Shown here piece after piece: positions 42,540-55,600 of a stretch of 64,000 bases of DNA (within the stretch, counting starts at the first letter, position 1; each line of letters begins with the position of its first letter). The notes beneath the pieces are model-generated. The model was not told the DNA's origin, did not search any database, and saw nothing but the letters and a program-made list of their open reading frames with translations. Source of the stretch: Syngnathus acus (lineage: Eukaryota > Chordata > Actinopteri > Syngnathiformes > Syngnathidae). Location: the NCBI RefSeq assembly GCF_901709675.1, contig NC_051104.1, positions 5,999,501 to 6,063,500 of the forward strand, given 5' to 3'. A program made the position numbers and the translations under genes.

Positions 42540-45500
42540 GTAAATGCACCATCTGCATACTATGTTGACAAAAAAAAAAAAAGGGGAAGAGTGCGAGATA
42601 GTTCCATTGGTTACGGCTGATGCTTTGGGTCGGATTCATTTTCCATCTCTGGATTTTGCAATTGCTTGTTTTTTAGGCAGCTCTCTTGTTTTCAAGTTGG
42701 TTACACATCTGAGTAGTATAAATGCAGTCTGCAGTTTTTATTAAAAACGCCAGCAGTAAATAGTCACCAACTATAGGTAGTCATTTTAACCTCAGCTATC
42801 AGTTCACCATTCTCCAATGAAGCGTTTCCTTTTGTTGGCTTGTGGGGAAGGCACTTTTAGTGCTTATTAAACTAGGCGCCGTTATATGGTACACCTGCAC
42901 GGCTTATCTGAGATGAAAGCTTTGAATGAAGGGGTGTGGGGGGGAGGAGTTTGGGGGGGATCATGCAGCAGTCAGAGTAAATTATTGCAAGGCTGCCATA
43001 GCAATTGCAAGACAATAGGGTGCTCGTGAACTGGATGGTGGGATGAGACCTCCCATCATGACACTCAATATACAACCAGCATCTCACTGTTTCCAGAATG
43101 TAATGCATGTCATATCAATTTGAAAAAAGAAAAAAAAAAGATGGAGAGCGTTTCAGGGGAGGCAGTCAAAGAAGCAGACCTTATTTGAGTCTTATCAAAG
43201 TGAGAGTTTTGGCAGATTTAAACAAAGAGACTGTAAGAATACAGTTTCAGTAAATCATTACGTTAAGATGTAAATGGTACAATTACTAGAATTTAACAAA
43301 AAATCAGAGCCTCTGGGGTTTTCTTCGAATTTTTTATAAATGTTAGTATTTCTAATGGTAATTCCTGGTAGAATGAAATTAAAGTCCAAAAATACAATCA
43401 AGTGGTTGAGTGAAATTAGTTACTCCTTTGCCACAATGTTTAATGCTGTGTTTAAAAATACACACACATGCTGAGAAATGCAGTTGAGAAACCCAAATGG
43501 TTTCGGCAAATTGGTATTTTCGTAATGTGATTAGAGCCTTCCGGTGATGCCAAGTCATAATCAGTTCTTGACTTTGAACTTTTTTCTTACAACTTGAGCC
43601 TGCCGGTACCGAGTCATAGTACCCAGCAAAATTGAGCAAAAGAATAAAATGTTGTCCTTTGTTTGAGTTCAAATCCATTTGAAAAACGGTAATCCTCTCA
43701 AATACCCTTAAAATGGTTTCGGATTTTGTATTTGTACAATTTTCAATGCAACTAAATAGCTACCCTAACAGAATGCCTCCTGATACTTTGCAAACACTTT
43801 GAAAGAAAATCCACAATATATCCTCATCTAGATCTCTTTAAGCTTAATAATTTGTTACATGGGGGTTTAAATTAAACTGACGTCTCTTAAATGTCATTTG
43901 TGGAAAATATTCAGTGTTTTTGCAATGGTTACCGTAACAGCGTTCCGTTGTGTAATCTCGTGCCGGTACCTGCTCATAATATATGGCTCCAAGTCATTGA
44001 CACTTTTGCAAATCCACAATTAGTATGTAATGCATGATGATGGTTATGTTGAATCTCTGATTTAAATTACCCAGTGTGTTGCAAATGGTGAGAGGTAACC
44101 GTTGTTTACATTGGTCTTTTGATGTCAGTTTGAGAACGGGGGTGTTAGGGACACACTGTGATTTCAAAGGTTAATGCATGGTAGAAATAGAACACGTGGG
44201 TTGGATAATAACGGGCAAACAAGACGTAGACACAAATGCATGCTTGTCTGTAAAGGCGCGCAATTTATTCAGAGTATATTTGCAGATTTTCACATGACAT
44301 GTATGTCTCAATTATTCAATGTTCTATTTGTTTTTTTAGAGGAATATATATTACGCATTGCTGCGTGACATTTCGAAAATAAGCATTTGCCTCCAATCCA
44401 TAATGTTGGAATCTAATAACATACATTTAAAGGTGACAAAGTAAACGTGGGTTTGTGATTGTCCATTGGTCTGACGAGACTTCTCCAAGATGGCTAACAA
44501 TCCCCATGCCAGCCATTCTCTCCCCATGATGTATTATGCACTGCGATGCTAACATCGACTTATATTTAATTATTACACTGTCTTTCAAGATCAAAACGAA
44601 TAACAAATAGGTAAGATGAATATTGCAGAAGAAGTGAGGCAGTCAAGGCCATCAGACAGAAGGTGTGGTTGAATGATATTTCATCAAGGTAGATGTTGTC
44701 GCTGCCTTTGTTGGTGAGTGAATGACTTGGAAAGGGAAGGACATATAGGTTGACAATTGAAATGAATTAGCTTGCTTCTTTTCTCCATTCCCTCTGACAT
44801 CTTAGCGCACTGTGAACCGTTCTTCCTTTTCCTCACATCTTCGAGTTCATGTACTTGCCCTTGCGTGCTGACAAATGGAAAGCTCAGAGAAACAACACAT
44901 TCTGCAATTAACTTGAAACAACCCGTACTATTGGAAATGAGCTATAAATGAATTTTTTTTTTTATTTTATTCCATTTGTGTAAAAAGAAAAAACGACCTT
45001 CTTATCGAGCCTGGACAAGTACAAAGTCCAGAAACTGCAAGCCAAGAGCCTAATTTGTCAGAAGAATCACTTTAAAGTTGGATTTGTATTCAAGAAAGGA
45101 TTAAAGATCTGAAACACAGCAAAATTCAAACAGAAAGGATTTTATTCTGTGCTGAGACTTCAAGTACTAGATGAGACAGAAAATGTTGGCATAGCAAAAG
45201 GAAAAAAAAGATGAATGGAACAAGAATATTGCAAAGGCCTATATCCGGTATTTTTGACACTTATTGCCGATAATAAATCACGGTTAAAAAGGCGAGTGGA
45301 AATATGACTAAAGATTTCATTATAGGACGAGACAATAAGACATTAATGAGCCATCAGGAATGGAAGTACTTGGGATAAATTTTGATAGTTGCCACAAAAA
45401 GGTAAAAACATAGTCAAACAAGTGCACGACACAAAACTGCAAATGATCAGGCTTCAATTATTTTGTCTTGATAGTGCAAACAAATAGCCCTCAAAATTAA

Positions 45501-48500
45501 ATGTGGAATTCAAGTGCTCCTTATGAGATTTTTTCTTTTGTTGCCCTTCGAGGTTTTGTGAGCATCCCTGAGAGACTGTCGACCTGTTTTGTTACTCGTG
45601 ATCCACCACAGAGGGACACGACAGAAAGCTGATAAAAATGCATTTGGGAAATGTGCCCTGTGAAGAACATGCTAGATACAAATGCTCAAATACGACTATA
45701 CACGTGAAGTCATGTCACTAAGAATTACTGACAGCTTTGTCTCTTCCCGTTATTGCAGGAAGAGCTTAAACATTTTAAAAACTCAGATGTATGCAAATAT
45801 ATACTTTATTAATCACTTTAAGGAAATTAGATTACTATGCTTATGCATGTTGAATTACGTCTTCCAAAGCAATAAAAAAATTAATTCAATTTATGATAAT
45901 TTAAATTAAAAGTTATAGAAAATGGATGAATGGAGTTAATTAAAAAAACAGACTATTTGCGGTCATTTATTGTCATTTAACACATTCTGTATTCAGTATT
46001 TTGTGCAATTTATTATTTTGTTTTCAAATAAATCAGTTTATCGCATGTCCCACAGCCTTCATTAGCCTCAGGATAGATTTAACCCTAATTTGTATTACTA
46101 GACTATAAACTTCATTTCGCAAGTAAGGCCCCTCCAGAGTGAATTCTGGTCCGTTTAACAGCACACCACAACACAGTAATCAATTAAGGGTCAGGCTGCA
46201 TAACACCCAGCGTGAAATGCATGCTCAGGTCCTGCTATCTGCAGAAGCTGTGAAATTCAGGTTGTAATTGAAACCAGTAATAAAAAGTAATAATAATAAA
46301 ATTAAATAATTCGCAAAAAATACCTAACATTACCTAATCCTCAACTTGGAGTAACAGTACCTGTCTACTTACATTTATGGACTGTCCCAAAACACTTTTT
46401 GTTTCTTCAGACATGAGCAGTCCTTTAAAAAAAAAAAAAAAGAATTCCACTCTTCCTTTTAAATCTTTTCTAAAAATTCTATAGAGTACAAATCATGCAA
46501 TATACAACAATTGCTTTCAGATGAAGCCGATGGGAGTTGCACTAAAAATACACAACAAAACATAATTTCTATTGAGGCAGGGGGTCCATCCATTTTGGAT
46601 TAAGAAAAAAAAAAAAATCCATTAACAGCCGTCACTACCTGTTACAATTCGCCTGCAGGCATTTATAATTGCTTTGCGCTTAGAGTAGATTGGACACATG
46701 CTTATGATTAAATGCTCAGTAGGCATTGATGGGAGTTGGCGATATTTGAAGGATTATTTTTACAGAGAACCCCCCCAAGTGGTGCAGACAAGAGTAATTC
46801 CCAAAACTAATTGGTCAACAATTTGAATATCAGCTTTGGGCATTGACCTCTTGGTTTAAAAATGTCAACAACAACAAGCCTCTTTTTTAACTGGGGGGGG
46901 GGAGATAGTGGTATGTTAAATGTCAGTAATTCTAATCCAATGTGATTCCTGTTTTGTGTTTTGAATTTTAAATATATACCGCAGTGTCCTAACTAAGAAT
47001 AAACTCGTTAGTATGTTCCACCGGTTTAGCATTTCAATTATTTCCAACTTATTCATCAGTCAGAGGCCTTTCTCAAAACAGATTCTCAAAGTATGAGTCG
47101 ACACTACAAATAAACACGATCGGTTTATGCAAATATATTAGCTGTTGTCGGGAAAATGGCTGCTGTATGAATGACAACTTTTAGATATGCAGATTGCGGC
47201 TAGATTGAAATGTGCAATTTCATTTTGGTGTGTATGACACTCGCTCGTGTTATCAGTTTAGCATATTAGTCGTTGAAGTAATACTGAGGCTGCGAATGGT
47301 ATTTATTGTTGAAATAGGATTTGAAAGATTACCTCTACACAGAAGCACACAAGTATGAATACTTGGCTTTTGCGATGCTCTCGTTCAGCGACTGCAAAAA
47401 AACTTTGGTGTATTTGGCATTAAAATACCGGTGGGAAAGTGCGAGGAAATGATAGGTGAACACGACTGTAATTACGAATGTAGGTCGGCGGAGTCAGCTC
47501 ATGTTCTTTGACAAGCCCACTTTTCCTCAGTTTCACGTAATTGCTAGAGCATTTCACACCGTAAAGTGTTTGTAATAAGCGCTGTCCATGGTTGAACCTT
47601 CAAACTGAATTCACTTGAGGCAGGTGCTCCCTTACTGACTTTTACGGGGGCTTATCGTAGAATCATTGTGACTCGTAACCAGCTCTTCAAATACTGCTTT
47701 AATTGAGGAAAATATTTCATCAATTTGCGAAACCACCATAGGTGTCATTTTGTTCCGTCGAAGTGACTCAGCTGTTGATTGAGCTTGACTGATTTTCTTT
47801 TCTTGAATTCTCCTATTGGGAGAAAAATGAGCATCTAAACTAACATTTTCAGACCATGACCATTTCAAAAATAGAAGCTGTGAAGTTTAATGAGGAAAAG
47901 CTTCTGTCCCTTGTTTTAATCTGATGACCAGTCATGAAGAGTTTGAAAAATGCAACGGATGTATGTGATGCAATGAAATGAAAAGAAATCAAAGGCAATT
48001 GTATGACGCAATGAATTGAAAGCGTGAGCGTGAATCAGAATGAGTTTAACAGACCGGCAGCAGTTAGTTAGAATTCTAACAATTTAGACTTTACCTATAT
48101 TAGCAAACAATGCTCATGACGAATGCAACTTTCCGAATCTTAAAAAAAATGGTGTCTCCCATTTCACGAGATAAAATTCTCTTTATCAAGGCCCATGATG
48201 ATCTTAGACCTGTATTTTTTTCAAACCTCACATCCATCATCATTTCTTCACTGGGGCCTTTCTCAATGTAATGCTGATTAAATGTTGAAGTTATTTTTAA
48301 TGACTGGAGCTCTGGGCGATATCGTGTGTCAGTTTATTTTGTTAGTACTGCTGCTTCACAGCGTAAAGCTCCATGTTTTGATTCCAGCTTGGCAGCTCTG
48401 AAGCGGGAGTAATGTTAGATGGCATATCCCGTTTTTTTTTTTTCTCCAATTAATTACACAATTGTCTGGCAATAATTTGCACCGCCAGCCACAATGGCCT

Positions 48501-48733
48501 TTGAATGATTCCGTCGCAAGCAAAGAGTGTGGCAAATGAATTACATTTGTGTATTTGTTAATATGCAGTCAGTATGGTGTGTCACTTCATGGACATCTGT
48601 GTGTTGAAATCTTGCCAGGCGGTGTCTCGACACAACATCCACACTGAACTGGAAATAAACCAGATTATATTCATCCCTATGCAAATTTGGTGTAATTTAC
48701 TGACTATAGGCAGATGATTTTTTTTTCTCCCTG

Positions 48734-49202
48734 TCATAGCATATACAGGCTGAACAAAAGGGGTCCAAGGACTGACCCTTGGGGGACCCAACATATCATG
48801 GCCGTTTAAAAATTCCAAAGGTCATACAAGAACTCAACCAATGACCTGAATTGTTTCAGGACTCTTCCATTTAGTCCTGTTCAACAGTATATTATGGTCT
48901 ACTGTATCAAACGCTACACTGAGCTCCAATAAGTCTTGGAATGACACCTTTCATGAGGCAGTGTTCAATCTTACTCTATATCATTTAGTACTTTAATAAG
49001 AGCTGTCCCTGCACTGTGATGAGGTCGTACACCTGATTTATATTTATTGGGAAAATTCATTTGAGTTCAAGAAAATGCTGGGTTAATTAAAAGCCACTTT
49101 CTCAATTTTGGTTGAGAAGGGGAGCTTTAAAATGGGTCTATAATTTGCTAACAAGGAGGCAGCCGACCAACATTCTCTTTTTTTTAGAAGTGGCTTGACA
49201 GA
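48734..49202 (-). mobile_element. Degenerate L2/CR1-like LINE reverse transcriptase fragment
   Basis: Read on the minus strand from 49202 downwards, the fragment carries in order VKPLLKK, NYRP, a decayed HSTETALIKVLNDI block, AFDTVDHNIL and then VPQGSVLGPLLFSLYML near 48800-48737. These are consecutive non-LTR reverse transcriptase motifs. Each lies in a different frame and stops intervene, so it is inactive. The YADD active-site region is not preserved in the window. The family is judged from recalled fish L2-like consensus. Confidence 0.88.
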
Positions 49203-49447
49203 GGCTCAGGGGGTGTCATCAAGGGGACTCGTTTTGAAGATGTGGAGGAAATCAAGATGGCTGTGACGACTGAGCAGAAGATCCCGGAAGAGTCCTTCTA
49301 GGAGTGCATAAATGTGTGACACAGAAGGCTGGAGAAGTGCTTTAGAGTCGGTAGGGATTTTACTTCAAAGGAGTTTACTTGTATTTTGGATTTGGAAGGC
49401 ATCTTTTGTGACACCATTTTGAAAAATCTGTTGTATGCCCTGGTAAT

Positions 49448-49622
49448 GATGGGGAAAATGAAGCTTCAGATTTGCTTCATGAACCAGTCAGTGTATTTAT
49501 TGAGCCCTCTTCAACTGAAAGCACACATTTATCACCTTTATTGTACCCACAGTGCCATCTTGAGGAGTCAAAAATGACAACTGCTTCATGAAGCAAATTT
49601 GAAGCTTCATTTTGCTATCACT
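49448..49622. mobile_element. Short MITE with ~36-bp inverted ends (GAAGCTTCA..TTTGCTTCATGAA)
   Basis: The left end reads TGATGGGGAAAATGAAGCTT, CAGATTTGCTTCATGA and the right end is its inverse, TTCATGAAGCAAATTTGAAG, CTTCATTTTGCTATCA. The arm itself contains palindromes (GAAGCTTC, TTCATGAA). The 175-bp element encodes nothing. The class is probably hAT, but no 8-bp target duplication is clear. Confidence 0.75.
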
Positions 49623-52600
49623 AGTATGCAGGAGTTCTTGACACTCAAATGCATTGGATTACAGTTTCATATGAGAGATTTATCTCCAACCTGTCCTTAT
49701 CTTCGCGTCACTGCTTTTTGTCCTCATTCCTGGTCAAGTGACACTGGAAGAAAGCAATGTTTCTTCAGGGGCAAATGCAATTTAGTGACTGGTAACTACA
49801 AGCCCCAGCTGGTGTCATTCCGCATCACCATGAGTGATGTAGCCCAGAGCAACAAGCTTGACTTTGCACAATGATGGGAAAAAAATATGTTTTAATACAC
49901 TGGGCCGTGATTTTGTTATTTAATTGGAGAAATTTAAGGCATATTTGGTCTGTTGAGGTGAATGCCTAAAATGTGTCTCACCTACTGATGTCAAACCCAA
50001 AAGTTTTCAACACAGCAAAAAAAAGGAATTGGCATAATCCAATACTTTTCTAACTAGTGGCAGTTTAATTTCATCATGTAAATAAATAAGGTGCAATTTA
50101 GCTTCTCTCTCATAATCCTGACTGAAGGCTGGTACGACAACACCTTATTAATAGCCACTATTTCAGAAACCTGCTGGATAAGGATGAGAGGACAAGAAAA
50201 TGGAAATTAACTAATCAGGGAATATACATTTTATGGCCAAAACAACTACGACTTTGACATTTTCACCATCTGTTGAATCTCGTCAGACATTAAGGAGCCA
50301 GTTTAGCAAAGGCTTCCTCATCACGTTTGTCTTGGTTTACTGTAAAGCTAAAGGCCATGAGATGTGTAAGTACTCCCTGATGGGACTGACTACATCATTG
50401 CATAATTTGTCAAAGGGAAGACGGTATCAGGGAGGGTTATCCTCCAGAGGGACTTGCTGAGACTGGAGGCTATTCTATCATGACCACTGTCTTGCACCAA
50501 CAGGAATCCAATACTTTAGAAATAATATGGACATCCAGTTTTAGGACTTACATGACTTGGTCACCATGGTCTATGATAAAGTTGAGAATAAAAACTCAAA
50601 TCAGATGAGAACAAAATGCACATTAAAACAATATTCAGTATGTTTCAGTTTGATCAGCCCCGTTAGGGAAGAATAATGTTTTGCTGAACCATGTATGCTA
50701 ATAACATCATTTTTCAATATATGCAAATTCTTCAGGAGACGGTTGAAAGAGGGGATAGAGAAAAGGGTAAAAAGAAGAAGCTTAACACATAAAACCATCC
50801 CTGGGGATTTTTTTTTAAAGGTTCTCTTATTGGTATTGACAAAGTCCTATTTTAGTGTGCAGGGGCAGAGACGGCATCAGAGTGAAGGGATTGAGATTGA
50901 TGCTCAGTGAATATGCATGACAGGAGATGTCTTGTCTCAATGAGTTAGTCACAGTTGTATGAGGAGTGCGGCAGGCAGAGAAAATAGCCCCTAGATAGAT
51001 GCCACTGCCATTTATTTGAAACTAAAATTTGTAATGATGTATTTCCCCTTTTGTGGCTAGCTATTCATTTTAGATCACTGAGACAGGGAAGCAGAAGGAA
51101 GACTCAAAAGTGGAAATGCCATTTTTAATTTTCCTCTTGCCTTTTCAAAATGTGTGGACTGTCTGTAAAGATATTCCAGTTTGTATTTTATCTAATTAGT
51201 TTTCAGAGATGGGAACACACCCTGACAGCAAACACCTAGCTGACTTGCATCATATTCCAGACCAATAGTTGGCAGTATTCCAAACAAATGCAAGGAAATA
51301 ATAAAACATTAAAAAACATAAAAAATTCACACGGCTAGCCTAAAAATAGGCTTATTAATTTACTCTTGTATTCTCGTCTAAGGTAGACAAAACATTTGTC
51401 ACTACTTGTCAGACAAGTGACAGCACAGACTCAAGAGCAACTTAGGCCAAAATCTGTTTTCTACATGATGAAATGCTATCAGTCATAGAGCTTCCCCCCT
51501 ACTGGCAGCAGTCGCATTCCATATTTTATCTTGCATTTAATATCCTCCCGGCATCGGCAAGTAGTATAGGAGATATACCGAGCACGAACAAAGAAGAGGC
51601 GGAGGAATGTGCCGTTGCTTGCTAAGTTTCTCCTTTTTCATCTGTGAGAAAGGTCGCCCGAACCACTGGGTTCCCCCTTTGAAAATTCTTACATGATAAT
51701 AAAATGAAAAAGATGAACTGATCTTTGGTGCATGTTTCAGATAAGAGAAATGGGAATGTACTCTCTGAGAATAATGATCGTCTTTGCCATTGAAGTTAGA
51801 CAATTTTGTCCGCTGAGATCGTGTGTTCAGTGTTTGATCCACTGATTGTGAATGAAGTCTGTTATCATCCTAGGTTGTCAGGTATCAACGCTTTGTAATA
51901 TCACTTGCTTGAAAACTCTTCACAGGAACATATATGGTGGTTTATGATCTAGTCTTGCTGGAATATATCTTGGGAGGTAAACACAAATTCAGCTTGGTGG
52001 GGAAGATGGGCGGCCGCTTGGCCTCCATGTCCGTCTTTTTGAGCTAATAACCAAATTGTGTTTGGTTGTGGCAGTGTGTTTAAGCTTGTCAGGACTTCAA
52101 AGATCAACCATCACTAAAACCATAAAGAAATTTATGCATGGGAGTATCATTTAATTAAATCTAGTTCCAAGCTGTAACATCAGCATTATACACTGCTGAG
52201 TTCGTGTCAGACTCCGGAGAATGTTGTGACTATTCAAATATGTTCATTTGATTTCATTTATTTTGGCTCAGGCCAAATAATCTGCATATTTCAACATTTT
52301 GAGCAAATCTATCTTTTAATCAAATTATCTGTTGACTGACGCTTCACATATTTGAGGCTGAGGTCAATGAGTGCTCAGAGTACTTTAAAAAAATATATAG
52401 TATATATTGTTCAATGTAATCAAAATCAAATCAAAGTATCATGCTGAGCTGTCTTCCGCTCAGAAATTTGCAATCGAGATTAATTTTGAAAATAATAAAA
52501 AAACACCATGCCATCTCTCATCGAGTTGAGAAAAACCCACGGGCCGGAAGCGAATGACTCATGTGGTGAATACGGGTAGGCCTAAGTGTGTGCGCTACCA

Positions 52601-55600
52601 TTTTACGTGCATTATTGCGTGCAAGTCTTATTTTCAGCACTTTGCACATGCTTACACCCCACGAGATCCACATCTATTTATACTTCCTGCACCACAAGCC
52701 TTTGAGACTTCAACACTGTACATACCTGATTCTTGCTTCTCTTGTGAGCAGAAAAGAATTTTCTTTCAAACAGAAAGTCTTAGAAGATTTCCATGAATAC
52801 CATTTCACAGATGATAAAAAAAAATTTAGTAAATCTGATATAATTATGGATATTCTAATTTCACATCTATTTTTAATTTTCATGCTAGGCGCGATACTCC
52901 CCTTTGTCAAAAACCATGCATTCCGTATATATACTGTGTTTCACTGCATAGTAAACAATATTATGATTATTTTCAAGCAAATGTATAATTGCTAAAGACT
53001 CTGCAAGTACATAGCCGGGAGCTGTGTGCTTGAGTTCGCTACCCACCATATTTACTAATGGCCTTGTCAAATGCAACCAGATGGCAATAAGATTTCTTAT
53101 CACAAAATAATTCCCTCCTTTGACTTGAAGGGAAGTCTTGGAAATGTGTCACATGCTAACCGCTTGTTTTTTTAAGTGTGATATTTTTATTATTATTATT
53201 AATTTTACCATATTCGAACATCATTGATCATCGACAAATAACAAATACGATTATGTAACCATGCTAGACAATGTGAATTCAAGGACTGATCAATGTGATA
53301 ATTAATTGGAATTGAGGTAATCTATTCTTTCTCAAAGAAAGTAATTTACAGCCAGAATGAAACTCCTGATCATATTCAAAGAGCAAAGCCCCTCCGCTCC
53401 CGATTGCCAAAGAAAAAGCATTGTCAGCGTGACTGGCATCCATCCGTCTATTTTCTCTAAGGCTAATTCTCTGTTCGGGGATGCGAGAGCTCTGCTGGAG
53501 CCTGTCCAAGGTGACTGAGTACGAGAGGTTGGATTGGTCAACTGTACGTTTGTGAATAGGTTGTCAAAGTGTAAATGCCTTACCACTACTCCTCAAGTGG
53601 ATCGTTTCGGAGATGATCAGGATAAGGAGCTGAATTAATTCTATTGGATTTATTTGCTGCACCTGTTCCAGAGCTAAAACTTGATTTCAGTCATCAAGTT
53701 TTATAATGACTATTTGACATCTGTGCAGCCTTTTACATTGTCATGGAGAAGTTGGATTTGAAAAAGCACATCCGACAGCACTGTAGATTCTCAATAATTC
53801 AATAGGTTGTTGCAGTGGATTTCTTTTTTTTTCATTTTAAGTGCAGTTGCTTTATATTTATTTAAATTAAATATTATATTTTGTATTAATTTTTTAGTTT
53901 GATTTCAGTTGTGTGCTATTTATTCTATTTGGATCATTCTCAAAATAATTTAACATTCACTTCATTCGACTAAACATTTTTGGAAGAACTGGTTGCATTC
54001 AAAAATCATCCAGTTTGGCACACAGCATATTTTATTTAGAATCAATTAAGAAATTGGCAAACATCCCATTTGACCATTAGCGAGAATTAAATGAATAACA
54101 TACTGTAGCAGGAACATATATTTGTACGCCTTTCTTTTCACAGAAAAGGCCGGACCTACTTAAATATCGTAAAATGAATCATGTGAGTGTTTCAGGGTCG
54201 GACTTGAAGAATCTCGGCGGAGTAATCTAAATGTTTGGCAATACTGGGCAGAGTATGCGAATATCTTTAGTCACTGTTGACTCGGAAATAGCACCAAATT
54301 TGTTAAATTGTCAGTTAAATTGTTGCTTTGTCAGAGGCTGATTTAGGTCTTCTTGGTGTTTAATTTTAGGATTAGTGTGATTCATGGATGAGGAGGGGCA
54401 GCAATCAAGATGGCAATCAACAGGCGGAATGATGCGTCCTTGTTTACCGCTGCTTTCAATATCTGCTCTTGTGTTTTCTACAAGCATTACTAACATCATC
54501 CAACACAGAGCAGACAATTCCAGTGGATGGAAACCAAATGATTAGTCATGTTTTTTAAACAAACAGCCATTTATTTATTTTTTAGCTGTGTGAGCTCAGA
54601 AAATCCTAATAAACTAGTTTACAAGTTTGACCCTGAAAGGATGACTTGCCCGGGATAAGAGAGGCGGGGGAGAAAGCTACGCAACCCTAATCACACCTGG
54701 GCCCTAATTTATCTGTCAAATTTAATGGACAAGATTTTTCATTTTTATCGACCAATTGCTTCTACAAGTATTCAGTGTGGGGGGGGGGCTTATTAAATAT
54801 TTTTAAATGCATTAATTAATTAAAAAAAACATGAGCTAAGTTAGGCATGTTAATGCATGTGACAAATTTGCTGCGACATCTCAGCATATGGCTGAGATCA
54901 TGCGACGCTTAATAATTCATAATATCTCTCTCGAATAAAAGATGATTTATATGACTCTCGCTCTAATTCAAAAGTTGAACCATCCTTTTCGACTCAATTT
55001 TCCAGTTCAAACAAATTTCTGTTAGAGCCCTCTACACATCATATACAACACTCAGTCATGCTTAAAGTCAGATACGATATGAAGTATTTCACGATTTCTT
55101 TCAAAATGATTGCTTGACCTTGTACACAGAAGAAAGTCCTGCTTTTCCTTGCAGCTCTTCCTTTCACCTTTACTTAAAGCAGACCCTCCCGCTGATAACA
55201 GCTGGTGGAATCACGGCACAAGTACGCCACTGGGTGCCGAATGGCAAACAAATGGCTCTTTTGTGCACAATCACTTGAGACAGCTGTTATATTCCGCACA
55301 GCTATGCGATGGAATCCATTGTACATCGTTTGAATATACATTTAACCCTTTCTTTTTTCATTCGTGTTGTTTCAAGGTGAAAATTGGCCTGACAAAATAT
55401 ATGTATGATGTCGATTTGATTCTCTTGTCGGGTGGAATCGACACTAGATTGAAGCTTCTATCTCTTCTTGGCTCCAGTAGAGGTAATTTCCACTACCCAG
55501 AGGCATCACTTGACATTTTTTCTGCCAAGAGGAAACAAAAGAGCTATTATCTGTCAAAGTGGCCAACATACCCGGCATTTAATTGAGGCGCGCCTTCTAT

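Larger units (their letters stand above)
40856..48733. other. Intergenic DNA with two candidate exons
   Basis: No recognisable protein gene. Two splice-bounded open segments at 41229-41402 and 42271-42539 on the plus strand are described separately. A patch near 46130-46260 looks possibly regulatory. Two related words, GCCGGTACCGAGTCATA near 43602 and GCCGGTACCTGCTCATA near 43962, are the only other repetition noticed. A/T runs occur throughout. Confidence 0.5.

Noticed and set aside
52554-52995. Overlapping plus-strand frames of 80 and 135 codons
   Set aside because: Two frames of the same AT-rich DNA, no domain, no splice support.
55110-55586. 158-codon plus-strand open frame, the longest in the window
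   Set aside because: No recognised domain, no splice context and mixed hydrophobic/charged segments without protein-like order; frames of this length can arise by chance in 64 kb.
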